Shown: positions 33,801 to 44,255 of the stretch, one piece after another | Layout of the letters: every line of letters begins with the position of its first letter | Numbering within the stretch: the first letter of the stretch is position 1 | NCBI GenBank assembly: GCA_039519185.1 | Contig: CM076849.1 | Coordinates: forward strand, 117,136,587 to 117,200,586 | DNA length: 64,000 bases | Direction: 5' to 3' | Source of the DNA: Astragalus membranaceus | Lineage: Eukaryota; Streptophyta; Magnoliopsida; Fabales; Fabaceae | Position numbers and translations under genes: made by a program | Notes under the pieces: generated by a model | What the model was told of the DNA's origin: nothing | Databases searched by the model: none | Seen by the model: only the letters and a program-made list of their open reading frames with translations

Positions 33801-34987
33801 GGAGGTTTGGTAGTGATCAGGTTATTAGGAGATGTGTCCCCGACTATGAGATCGAATCTATTTTGCATTTTTCTCATGCATCTCAAGCAGGGGGACACTT
33901 TGGTCCTCAAAGGACTGCAAGAAAAGTCCTAGACTCAGGTTTTTATTGGCCCACTATTTTTAAAGATGCTTATGAGACCTACCGCACTTGTAAGGAGTGC
34001 CAGATAGCAGGTACAGCCATCACTCGTAAGAGTGAAATGCCTCAGCAACCTATGCTTTTCTGTGAGGTATTTGATGTATGGGGAATCGACTTCATGGGTC
34101 CCTTTCCTATATCATTTGGTTTTCTCTACATTCTACTTGCTGTTGATTATGTTTCAAAGTGGGTAGAAGCTATCCCCACTAGGACTAATGATTCTAGAGT
34201 TGTTGCAGATTTTGTCAGGTCTAATATTTTTTGCAGGTTTGGAATACCGCGAGCTATCATAAGTGACCAAGGCACTCATTTCTGTAACCGCACCATGGAA
34301 GCTTTGCTCCGCAAGTATGGAGTTGTGCACAAAGTCTCTACCGCATATCACCCACAAACCAATGGGCAAGCTGAGATCTCAAACAGAGAGATCAAACAGG
34401 TTTTAGAGAAAATGGTGCAGCCAAACAGGAAGGACTGGAGCCGCCGTCTAGAAGACGCACTTTGGGCTCAAAGGACAGCTTTCAAGACACCCATAGGGAT
34501 GTCTCCTTATCGACTTGTTTTCGGTAAGGCATGTCATCTTCCTGTAGAGATAGAACACCGTGCTTATTGGACGGTGAAAAGTTGTAATTTGGAGATGCAA
34601 CAAGCAGGTATTGAAAGAAAACTCCAATTACAACAGCTTGAAGAGCTTAGGCTAGAGGCTTATGAAAGCTCTAGGATTTATAAAGAGAAAACTAAGCACT
34701 TCCATGATAAGATGATTTCTAGGAAGGAATTCTCTGTGGGCCAACAGGTTTTACTGTTTAATTCCCGCCTTAAGCTTATGGCTGGGAAACTTCGATCCAA
34801 ATGGATTGGCCCTTTTGTTGTTACTAATGTTTTCCCTTATGGTGCAGTAGAGATTAAAAGTGCAGGTACTGACAAAGTTTTCAAGGTCAATGGGCAGCGC
34901 CTAAAGCCATTCCATGGAAGTTCGACGCCTGAAGATGCAAACATAGAGGAGCTTTCTTTGGAAGCGCCAAACTACACTGCAACTTGA
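30851..34987 (+). CDS. Athila pol polyprotein (open frame)
   Basis: 1378 residues, open, in frame with gag. Protease-like DLGAG with D197 (the usual third-position serine is a glycine-alanine variant). Reverse transcriptase with FMDD (D656, D657), CIDYRRLNQATRKDHFPLPF and MPFGLCNAP. RNase H from EIMCDASNYAVGAVL. Integrase with the HHCC-type region (CKECQIAG), D1080 in IDFMGPFP, D1139 in SDQG and E1175 (exact D-D-35-E). It ends shortly before the 3' non-coding part, with no chromodomain and no env-like ORF. Residues 330-410 form a linker with little family conservation. The ATG at 30851 is only the first after the stop; natural translation would come from gag. Confidence 0.92.
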   Translation: MNTMQQAQGSNQLPAQTVVNPRGPNVSAISLRSGKVVEPAKEKKFPEVTPSLPGPSHVVVEAEKDKLKEYVPPVPFPHRVLKNKGIDEGDKEREILDVFRKVAVNIPLLDVIKQVPKYAKFLKDLCTHKRRLKGTKRINLGRNVSAFIQPKPPSEKATGEQNVSALTQVMPQKCKDPGTFAIPCTIGNSKFENCMLDLGAGINVMPTSVYNNLNLGPLQHTGLIIQLANRSNARPTGILEDVLVQVNDLIFPADFYILDMEGETKSSRAPIILGRPFMKKAKTKIDVDDGTMSMEFGDIVAKFNIFDAMKHSLEEHSVFHIELIAELVDDTCSELFSLDFPSLSDFDEVYSCDVCTDTNLCVVCAEIDAALQGNISSTGEVVDEPVYAVEALDTPAVPSTPSIEQPPSLELKQLPANLKYAYLESDEKLPVIISSNLDFDQESKLLQVLRKHKKAIGWTLADIPGISPSLCMHRILLEDGAKTVRQPQRRLNPLILDVVKKEVTKLLQAGIIYPISDSKWVSPVQVVPKKSGLTVIKNEKNELVPTRVQNSWRVCIDYRRLNQATRKDHFPLPFIDQMLERLAGKSHYCFLDGFSGYFQIHIAPEDQEKTTFTCPFGTFAYRRMPFGLCNAPGTFQRCMISIFADFIEHCMEVFMDDFTVYGSSFDACLSSLNMVLERCIETDLVLNYEKCHFMVEQGIVLGHIISEKGISVDPAKIDVISTLPYPSCIREIRSFLGHAGFYRRFIKDFSKIALPLSNLLKNDVTFNFDDKCKTAFDFLKKALTSAPIIQPPDWTLPFEIMCDASNYAVGAVLAQRVDKAAHVIYYASRTLDSAQCNYTTTEKELLAIVFALDKFRSYLLGSKVVVFTDHAALKYLLKKPEAKPRLIRWMLLLQEFNVDIKDKSGAENLVADHLSRIERDEDPFPIQDDFPDEQLLLMHGVNPWFADIVNYLVAGVFPTGASRTQIHKLKSDAKYYVWDDPYLWRFGSDQVIRRCVPDYEIESILHFSHASQAGGHFGPQRTARKVLDSGFYWPTIFKDAYETYRTCKECQIAGTAITRKSEMPQQPMLFCEVFDVWGIDFMGPFPISFGFLYILLAVDYVSKWVEAIPTRTNDSRVVADFVRSNIFCRFGIPRAIISDQGTHFCNRTMEALLRKYGVVHKVSTAYHPQTNGQAEISNREIKQVLEKMVQPNRKDWSRRLEDALWAQRTAFKTPIGMSPYRLVFGKACHLPVEIEHRAYWTVKSCNLEMQQAGIERKLQLQQLEELRLEAYESSRIYKEKTKHFHDKMISRKEFSVGQQVLLFNSRLKLMAGKLRSKWIGPFVVTNVFPYGAVEIKSAGTDKVFKVNGQRLKPFHGSSTPEDANIEELSLEAPNYTAT

Positions 34988-36009
34988 TCAGGGAACTCTT
35001 CTTTCCTTCTCTCTACTTTAATAGTTATGTCCTTTCATTGAGGAAAATGCTTGTTTTAAGTGTGGGGGAGGGAGTCATTTGTTTCTTTGCTTTTATTCGT
35101 TGTTTTTGTTTGTTTTTAGTTAAAAAAAAAAGAAAAAAAAGAAAAAAAATGCATCTTTTTAAAAGTTTTGGGCTATAGATCAATCTGAGTTTTGGGTTGT
35201 GGAGACTTGGGAAAAATTCACAAGATCGGTATCGTCTTAACACCGTGAGTCTCTCCTGCATATGGAAATCAATTTGAATCCTTATTATGACATACCCTTG
35301 AAATCTCACCCTCTGACATCTCTTGAGTAGTTTATCTGTGCAGTCAGCACCATCTCACACATGCTCTATGTAAGGAAGCCGATGAAAATAAGTGAGTGAT
35401 CCAAGTTCCAAAAAAAAAAATAAAAAAAAATAGGGAATGCTCCTTCTAAGTTTGGTGACCCTCACCCGGTCACTTAACCCAACGGTCGTAGAACCTACAA
35501 AAAAAAAGAAAAAAAAAGAAAAGAAAAACCCATTGTTAGTTGGTTCAGAGGCTTCTGGTGCTGAACTTGGTAGGGTGGATTACGGTCCAATCCCCCGCAA
35601 CTACAATTGGGTAAACAGGGGGTTATGCCATTTAATTCCAGAACCCCATGCAAAAAGGATCAGAGTCACTAATCGGCGATAGCCTTACTATGGGTGTGTG
35701 GAGATAACGGGCTTAATGTGATTGCGCCAGAATGAAAAAGAGAAAAAAAAGGAGGATTGGTAAGTTAGGCTTAGGCATAATAGCATGATTCGGATTGGGT
35801 TGTGTATTCAGGAGGCTTACGATTGCACAATTGTGGATTAGTGTTCCTACGATGCCCTTAGTGTGCCAGATTAGTACCTATCAACACAATCTTAACCGAA
35901 GAAAAGTTTATGGCCTGGGATGAGTAACTGATGATGCTTGTGTGTTTGCTGAGTTTTTATTTTTATTTTTATTTTGCTCGGAGTGCAAAAGTTCAAGTGT
36001 GGGGGAATT
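34988..36009 (+). other. Athila 3' non-coding region and polypurine tract
   Basis: About 1 kb with A-rich runs (35121-35148, 35409-35431, 35499-35527). Its last part is AAGTGTGGGGGAATT before LTR C. No env-like ORF. Confidence 0.85.
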
Positions 36010-37092
36010 TGATCAGTGCATTTTGATGCACATTCTTCCATGTTTATACTTAAGCATTTCTATGTTTTGCTTTGTTTATTTTTATGTTTTATAATGTTTT
36101 TCTAATTTAGTTTATTTTTGGCTTAATTTGATTTTCGTATTTCATTTTCAGCTTTAGCAGCATTCACGGAAAAATTCATAACTGGAGCTACGAGTATCGG
36201 ATCGACGTGTTCTAATATGCGTTGAAAAGCCAAGAGAAAGAGCTGCAACTTTCATGTTGAAGTCAAAAGCTAATTCGGAGCGCAAGAGTCCCAAATAATT
36301 CGCTGAAGTTCCAGACTTAATGAATATTTAGTTTTGGGCCGGACTTTTTATGTTTTTCGACCCGTTGGGTTAGAACCCGAATCTTTTACTCTGCTTATAC
36401 CTAGCAGCCGCGGTACTGTTCATTGACATTCTTTTTTTTACTATTCACGAAAAGACACACTGAAATCGTATTTGTTTGGAACGATGGTGATGGAGAACTA
36501 ATTATCCAGAGTTGATCTGCTGTAATGAAGTTTCCAATGCTTTGAGGTTTTTATTTTATCAATTCAATTTCAATTCTCTTTCAATTCTATTCTATGGAAA
36601 TTCATATGCTTAATCTGTATTTCATGGAAAGGTTTTGATGAAATTCGCATGATTGTGTTCCTGAATTTAATCGCTGTTTACGTAGCTTTTTCGTTAAACC
36701 GCGTTTGTAATCGTATTTGCTTAATTTACGATTGTTTAATCCGTTTGCTTAATTCGGAATATAGGAATACCAGTCTGTTCATTGTCTTTTGCGCTTGTCA
36801 ATTGGTATTGAACCGAATAGAGATTGAAGCCGCTTAGGGAATTGATAAGGTAGAAACCAGTGATTAGCCGGAAACCGAAAACAGTAGATTGACCACTTTT
36901 ATAATCACGTATTTTAATCGTTATTTAATTGTTTAATCAATTGTTTCTGAAGCAAAACTTAAACCCCCCTTTGTTCTAGTCAGTTGGTTAATTCATACAA
37001 GAATCCTTGAGAGACGATACTCGAGTTGTCGTTACCGTAAACTACATTTTAAAAAAAATCACTCGTTTTGACCCGTGCACGACAGCGGATCA
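36010..37092 (+). mobile_element. Athila LTR C
   Basis: 1083 bp, ends CGGATCA, followed by AGGGT (37093-37097). Three positions are unique to it. Confidence 0.92.
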
Positions 37093-37097
37093 AGGGT

Positions 37098-38770
37098 CAA
37101 GCCTAACTAATTTAAATGTGTGGTTTAATGTATTGTTGATTTGATTAAAACCTTATTTGCCTTTCTTTCTTATCATTGATTGTAGGCGTATGCATTTGTG
37201 TTCTTCTATGTTGTTCCCTATCTCATCTTTTATTCCCTTTCTTTTATCGCTTATGCCCATGCATTCTTCCAATCCCCATGATCCCCTCTTCTTGGCTCCT
37301 CTTCCTAAGGTAAGCAATATCCTTGTTTATAGATATTCCAGGTATGGAACCCTAGGGTAGATAACTTGTTATTGCTTGCTTTTGTCTGGACTGCTCTGGG
37401 TTTCATTTCAGGTGGGGGTAGTGCTAGGGAAAATGCCCTTGACACACACTACACTTATACCCTGTGACTATGTGTTTTGAGTGGGACCATAACCCAGGTC
37501 TGCAAAAACTTAGGAGAGTGGATTTGAGTAGTGAGAGCCCATCAGGACCTTTGTCCGTTTGGCTACTTGCGAAAGTTTCAACCAGAGTTGTGCTTTTTCA
37601 TGATACCTCACACCTAGCAGTTTGCTGCATTTGTGGGGAGTTTTGTGAAATGGACTGTAGCTCTGGTGGCCTTGTGAGGGAGTAAATAGAGCTACATGGG
37701 AGGATTACCCTTTAAATTGCCCTAGGTCATAGGTCTCACCTCTTTTTAGGTCACAAGGGCTTTCCAAATTGTGTGTTGCATCGTTGCATTCAGTTCAACC
37801 AATTTTTCCTCAAAATTTTCAAAAAAATCAAAAATATGCTTCTCCTTTTTCAATAAATGCCTATGTGAGGTGGCATATAGGTTGCAAATTCAAAATACCA
37901 CTCCATGCAAAAACACAAAAAGGCATCATTGCATCATTACATCATTTGCATACATCCCTGCATAACATAAAACATAAGTTTCTGCATAGGCACGGTGTGG
38001 AATCACAAAGTAATATCTTGTCATAGGCACGGTGTGGAATCAAAAGTGAAACAGCGTACACTCCGAGGTGTTTGTTTAAGTTTGAATGCAGGGAATGTGC
38101 TTTGTTCCGCTTATTGATTCTAACCTTGTTGTGTTTCAAAGAAAAAATAATCAAAATCCACCGTTAAACCTATGGCAAGACATAGTACGCCGTGATTCCC
38201 GGCACTAAGATAAACAGGAAATCATACATGTTGCATTGCACTTGCATTCAAACAAATATTAGTGCATACCGTCTTTTATCAAAAAAATCAAAAATCAAGA
38301 AAAATCAAAATTGTTATTTTCCACAAGTTTTTAGAAAACATACTACATGCATTTTTTCTTTGCATTACAGAAATAATCAAATAAATATCTCATGTTGCAT
38401 GAATTTTTATGACCACCAGAGAGTTAAAAGCTTTATTTTGGAGAGAAGCCATGCATGCTAAAGTCAAAATCAAATTTTGTACTGTACTCTTCAAATGAAA
38501 AGCTTATAATTCCCCGACGCGATAAATCCGCATTCATCCATTCGCATTCTCATTTCATTCACATTTATTCATTTGCATTCTCATTTCATTCGCATTCTCG
38601 TTCCATGCGTATTTATCCATTTTGCATTCTCATTCATTTGCATATTTGCATCATGCATAAAAAAACGAGCATAATTCTAGAGAAACAATAATATTTCTAA
38701 AAAAAATTGTGATGAGAGGTGAGACGTTCTTGCGAAGTTTTTTTATTCATCTTTTGAAAAGTTTAGTCTT
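37098..38770 (+). other. Ogre-2 internal leader, non-coding
   Basis: Continues the Ogre-2 sequence after Athila. A seventh hairpin with the CCATCAGGACCTTTGTCCG loop lies at 37531-37570 (AGCC 37536-37539 with GGCT 37561-37564, outer GTGAG with CTTGC). The stretch 38530-38660 is CATT-rich. No gag start is found where Ogre-1 has one. Confidence 0.7.
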
Positions 38771-39379
38771 ACTTAGTTGCAAACTCAAGGTGTTTCAAGG
38801 CACTCGGTTTTTCAAAACAGCAGTTTGTTCACATTTTTCAACAAAGCATTGCATCTCACCCACCCCATGATGAATGACCGAAATGGTCCACAAAAATGTT
38901 TCTTTCACGTTTTAACTAATGTTAACTCTCTGCGAAGCATTCCTGTAGTAACTTCTGTGTGACATGTGTCTTTATTTTTGTTTGAGTCGGTTAGCGTCCC
39001 TACATTGTCATCATCCCTCGCCCAAGTCTAACCCCACCCTGACCACCCATAAAGTACATATCCCCTAGATTAGTGCATAGTTGGCTTTTGGTTGCCCCTA
39101 ATGAAATACCACTCTTGGTCCTCCATACTGGGGCAAATTTGTCGTCACTAGATATCTTGTTAACACTGTATTTCTTTGGTGCAAGTCTTTTTAAAAGTAA
39201 AAAAAATCAAAAAAAGCTCGTTAGGTCGAAAACTCGTAAGAGCGGCCTAAGCAAAAATTAGAGCATGAAAAGAAATAAAGAGCAAATATTTGAAAGTAAA
39301 TAAATTATTGTCCTTGGGTTAATTTTTGAGAAAACAAGCAATCATGATTTTGAAATGAAGTTTGGCCATCATTCCATAT
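38771..39379 (+). other. Ogre-2 region after the pol deletion
   Basis: At 39215-39260 the CTCGTTAGGTCGAAAACTCG-type segment matches the sequence that follows pol in Ogre-1 (9925-9960). So the 5' leader passes straight into post-pol sequence and gag-pol is missing. No ORF of note. Confidence 0.65.
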
Positions 39380-39859
39380 TGTAACAGCCTAGGTCCAACG
39401 CATTGGCCACCCCAGCACTATTACATCACGGTCTTCTCTACCCCCCTTGTAGAATTTTTGCCTTCCGTGGGAATCGAACCTTGCACCTGAGGCATAAGTG
39501 CAAGTTAAACACACCTCCCACTACCAATTGAGCGCGCGTTCAATTGGTAGTGGGAGGTGTGTTTAACTTGCACTTATGCCTCAGGTGCAAGGTTCGATTC
39601 CCACGGAAGGCAAAAATTCTACAAGGGGGGTAGAGAAGACCGTGATGTAACAGTGCTGGGGTGGCCGATGCGTTGGACCTGGGCTGTTACAATAAAAAGG
39701 CGCCTTTTTCTGTAACAGCCCAGGTCCAACGCATTGGCCACCCCGGCACTATTACCTCACGGTCTTCTCTACCCCTCTTGTAGAATTTTTGCCTTCCGTG
39801 GGAATCGAACCTTGCACCTGAGGCATAAGTGCAAGTTAAACACACCTCCCACTACCAAT
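39380..39859. mobile_element. Palindromic tRNA-like (SINE-like) foldback
   Basis: A 312-bp palindrome (39380-39691) with 156-bp arms, a handful of mismatches and no spacer, is followed by a 19-bp spacer with a perfect AAAAAGGCGCCTTTTT and a third, reversed arm (39711-39859). In the forward arm a tRNA-like A box (TTGGTAGTGGGAGG, 39544-39557) and a perfect B box (GGTTCGATTCC, 39591-39601) are 47 nt apart. This suggests a tRNA-derived SINE unit repeated in alternating orientation. The TGTAACAGCC ends could also belong to a foldback DNA element. No clear target duplication. Confidence 0.7.
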
Positions 39860-42212
39860 CACCCTAGACAAGGATCAATCTCACATCAAAAATTGTGTAT
39901 CACCTTTATCAGCTCACTTAGCTCAAAAGAAAGAGAAAGAAAAATCACACCAAAAAAAAAGAAGAAAGTGGAAAAAGAAAGGATTGAAAAGGAAAAATCC
40001 TGAAAAAAAAGAAGCAAAAGTAGTAGAAATGGTGAGCTGATACTATTAAACGCATGAGAAATCCTTATCTGAAATAAACCCTCAAACACTTCATTTGGCC
40101 TATCCTCCACGTTACAACCCTGAAACAGGTTCATTTTACCGTGAGGCACATAAGAGGTTCTCATCTCAATAAAACCTCAAACACCTCATTGAGTCTAATA
40201 ACTCATTCTTTCATAAACCATTAACCTGGCCAAATTATACCACTAAAAAAAAAAACATCCGTTCCATCAATCATCAAATACTTCTTTGAGCCCAATTATC
40301 CCTCCCTTCATAAATCATTAACCATTAGCCACATCACAACTCCAAAGATCCATTCTGATCAATGACCGATTGCTCCTGTTTTCTCAAAGTTTTAATCTTA
40401 GGACAAATAAGTTTATCTATTTATGATGTGTTTGCTCAAAAAGAAAAAACAAACAAGCAGAAAAAAGAAAGCTCCTCAAAAGAAAAACAAACAAGCAGAA
40501 AAAAGAAAGTTGCTCAAAAGAAAAAAACAAACAATCAAAAAAGGAAAGTTGGTAAAAAGGAGAAGGACTTGCACTCCAAGATGCATTCATGTTGCATTAA
40601 AACAAGGTCTAGTGGTCACCAAGTGGAGCCCCTCCTCATACTAAAAAGTCAAAACTTTCATTGCATTTGAGTTGTTCTTAAAGAGAACCAAAAGTGTGTA
40701 CTAGGGGGCATTCCCTTCACCTCTCACTCCACTCAACTTTGGGGAGGTTTATTCATTGCCCACCCCATTCATATATCACCCTCAGTTCATAACCATCACC
40801 ATAACTCTGTCGCCTTTCACAACCCCACTAGAAGCAATCATTTGAAATATCATTCCGAAGTGGGGCAATCCCGTCACCCTTCACTCCACCTAAAGTCGGG
40901 GAAAATCACCCTACGCCCATCTCATCCCCTCGTCATATTCACATCCATGAGACCACACCAAGGAAATTTCTCGACCCACCATGCTAAATACAGCCTTTTG
41001 CAAACTCGAGTCGGGGCAACCTTGCTCTCGTCAAGATTAGGGCCACACCAAACATCGTGGGTTGAGACAGAATCTCTTGTTTGCCACCCTTCATTCCAAA
41101 GTCATCGTATTTCCAATTCATTATTCCTCTACAACCCTGGCCGTTGTCACCACTAGACAGGGGCAAGTTATGCACTCACCTTCACCAGTAGTCTAAATCG
41201 GGGCAGTTCCACCTTTCATGACTTTGGCAAAAACCTACCTTTCGTCCCCTCAAGTGTCATATCTGTCATACTAAGTCAACTGACTCATTCATCTGTATTT
41301 TCACTACTCTACATGTTTATGCTTCAAAGAGAGAGAACACAAGTTAATAATGTGAAGTCGGAAACTCACTCAGCTAACTTTGTGGACCTAAAAATCAATT
41401 ATCATGAGGCACCATCATAGGAGAGCAAAATAAGCGAGTCAGCAAATACGGTCAAATAGTTTTGCACATCAGTGTCTGTGAATAACAACCTTAAGATTAC
41501 CATGTCTGAATTCAAACCTCTTTCCAAGGAATGATTATTCCAAAGCACTCACCTCTCTACCCCTCGCATCGAAAGTCTCATTTCTCATCTCAAAACAAAT
41601 TACATTTGCATGCATTACTATTATACCATATCATTGCACCATACATTGTATTTCAACAACAAGTCATGCATCTACCACAACTATTGCATTTAAGCATTAC
41701 CTGTGCGCACTCATCCATTTATTCAAAAAAGGGGCAAAGAAATCATCCACATTGCACCCGTTGCCCCCACCAAAGCATAAATCATTCCATCATGCAGCCA
41801 GCAGTACATTTGCATTCGCATGTTATGCGTCAAGAAAAGAAGAAAAATAAATAAGAAAAAAGCAAAAAGAAAAATCCGTCCATCATTCCATCAGGTTCAA
41901 CACCCATGGTATACCCATTTCATTCATCATCCCATGTTCATCACATTACATGCATGACATTGTTTGCTTCGATAGATGTCCAGGTTCCGGTCTCATCATT
42001 GCCCAAAAAAAAAAAGAGTTTTTTACATCACTAATCATATCTTTTTACCATGCATGGCATTCGCATCAAAGCATTACATTTGCATCACATTCACACTTTG
42101 CATTTCATACACTCATACCAAAGAAAAAAAAAGAGAAAAGCAAAAAAACAAAAGGAGGAAAATTGCTCATTCCATTACATTCAGCACAATCACATTCATA
42201 TCTTATCTGCAT
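39860..42212 (+). other. Ogre-2 3' non-coding region, first part
   Basis: CA/CATT-rich sequence without a supported gene. It includes a 38-bp tandem repeat (40438-40554) and aligns with Ogre-1 10745-10983 at its end. Confidence 0.7.
40438..40554. repeat. A-rich 38-bp tandem repeat, three copies
   Basis: Three units of 38-39 bp of the form AAAAGAAAAAACAAACAAGC plus AGAAAAAAGAAAGYTSCTC. The lysine-rich ORF across it is an artefact. Confidence 0.8.
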
Positions 42213-44255
42213 TCACATACGTTGGTTGTCAACCTCCATGTTCCATCAATTTCAACTCACATCATCTGCCCCGCTTCATTCATCCCATCGGATGCCTACC
42301 ATTTCACACACCTATATTGCACGCATACATCAGTCATTGCATTTTTAGACATGCCAAATATAGATAGCCTTTCCCGTCTCAGGTAAATGCATTCATTAGG
42401 TATGTTCTAGGCAGATACGCCATGTACCAATCCCAATAGTTTGTTCCCTCAAAGTCAGTGCTCCAAGTGCTGGTCTCATATCACAATTCAGAGTCCCAGT
42501 ACCCTTGTTGACCCCCAGTGGTCCTTCAGAGCCCAAGCGCTCCTTCAGACCATCAATGGTCCTTCAATCCAGATCGCACGTCGCGTTATCGAGCAACCGA
42601 CGGATCATCCGACCCCAAGTCCTTCAGACTAGCTGTGTCCGCCTAAAAAACAGTGGATGTCCTTCGAGGTGAGCAAATCAAGTCAATGACCTGACATTGC
42701 CACCCATGGCCGCTCGAAAAGGGCCACCCCCCAAGCAGACCGTTTTACTAGTACCGTTGCTAGTTTGCGCTCCATCAGACCCATTGGTCCATCAGGCTTA
42801 GGCATGCCCTTTAGACCTCGTCGGTCTTTCAGTTTAATTCCAATCAATGCGCCAAGCATCGACTGCGAATTAGACCATCAGAGCCCAGTGCTCCTTCAGA
42901 TCCCCGGTGATCCTTATTTACTCTTGTTCTATCTTAACCCAATTTTTCAAGAATTTCTATAAAAAAAAAAGAGAGCTGATCAGGAAAAAACAGTCAGACC
43001 AAAAGAAAAACTTCAGGAGTGTTCCAACACATTCATCATCATACCAAAATCATAGCATTGCATGCACATGCATAACATGCCCTTGCATAACATGCACCCA
43101 TACTCCATGCACTATTCCTTGCATCAACTGACGTATGCAGGTACCTCAATCCAGTGCGGCAGCATTGGTCATTTCAATCAATCAATCAACAGGATTCGTG
43201 AATCCCTTCAGGACCCAAGTGTCCTTTCAAAAGCAGACTTCACCTCGTATTCGAGCTGCGGGTAAGTCCTTCAGACCCCGAGTGGTCCTTCAGACTAGTT
43301 GTGTCAGCCTAAGACACAGTGGACGTCCTTCATGGTCAACATATCAGTTCCGGATCTGATCTTGACCCATCATGGCCGCTCGAATACAAAGGCCCCCTCA
43401 GACCGCTTTACTAGTACCATAGCTAGTAGCGCTCCTTCAGACCACGATGGTCCTTCAATTAAGGCCTAGGCAGCTTTCCAGACCCTGAGTGGTCCTTCAG
43501 GGCTTTAGTGCTCCTTCAGACCCTGAGTGGTCCTTCAGAGCCTTAGTGCTCCTTCAGACCCTGAGTGGTCCTTCAGAGCCTTAGTGCTCCTTCAGACCCT
43601 GAGTGGTCTTTCAGAGCCTTAGTGCTCCTTCAGATCCCGAGTGGTCCGTCATTTTCTCTCTCGGTTAATGCGCCAAGTGTTAACCGTTCCCCGTTTGTTC
43701 TCAAGGCCCCCTCAGACCGCTTTACTAGTACCATAGCTAGTAGCGCTCCTTCAGACCACGATGGTCCTTCGATTAAGGCCTAGGCAGCCTTCCTGACCCT
43801 GAGTGGTCCTTCAGAGCCTTAGTGCTCCTTCAGACCCTGAGTGGTCCTTCAGAGCCTTAGTGCTCCTTCAGACCCTGAGTGATCCTTCAGAGCCTTAGTG
43901 CTCCTTCAGACCATGAGTGGTCCTTCAGAGCCTTAGTGCTCCTTCAGACCCTGAGTGGTCCTTCAGAGCCTTAGTGCTCCTTCAGACCCTGAGTGGTCCT
44001 TCAGAGCCTTAGTGCTCCTTCAGATCCCGAGTGGTCCGTCATTTTCTCTCTCGGTTAATGCGCCAAGTGTTAACCGTTCCCCGTTTGTTCTCAAGCCCAT
44101 CTATTCAAAAAATAGAAAAAGAAAAAGAGGAAAATTCGGGTTTCCCCAAGTAGACAAAATCGGTATAATTTCTGAATTCTTTATCTTCATTTTGCCTTGG
44201 AATATGTTTCGGCCAATTCATATTCCTCGTTAAAATTCAGATAAAGAGGGGCAGC
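42213..44255 (+). other. Ogre-2 3' hypervariable region and polypurine tract
   Basis: Aligns with Ogre-1 21948-22894 in its first half. A second, diverged copy of the same material follows from about 43130. It contains the 38-bp minisatellite. The tract ATAAAGAGGGGCAGC is 44241-44255. Confidence 0.8.
43391..44096. repeat. 38-bp minisatellite within a 0.31-0.39-kb duplication
   Basis: The 38-bp unit is two related 19-mers, CCTTCAGACCCTGAGTGGT and CCTTCAGAGCCTTAGTGCT. About 4.5 units lie at 43480-43649 and 6.4 at 43795-44039. Each block sits in a larger repeat starting GGCCCCCTCAGACCGC (43391 and 43705). Spacer-free, so not CRISPR. Confidence 0.92.

Larger units (their letters stand above)
25975..37092 (+). 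mobile_element. Athila composite with three LTRs
   Basis: Layout: LTR A (25975-27056), 3' internal remnant (27057-27983), LTR B (27984-29065), full internal region with gag and pol (29066-36009), LTR C (36010-37092). AGGGT flanks the whole (25970-25974 and 37093-37097). The remnant matches 35087-36009, so a copy of the internal region lost everything from the primer site to just past pol. Confidence 0.92.

Noticed and set aside
34988..36009. An env-like ORF after Athila pol
   Set aside because: No frame longer than about 90 residues and no signal peptide or membrane segments; the region is non-coding.
39536..39691. Functional tRNA gene
   Set aside because: A and B boxes are present but there is no proper acceptor stem or anticodon arm; it is part of an inverted repeat and looks SINE-like.
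40362..40670. Lysine-rich ORF
   Set aside because: Translation of an A-rich 38-bp tandem repeat in the Ogre-2 3' region.
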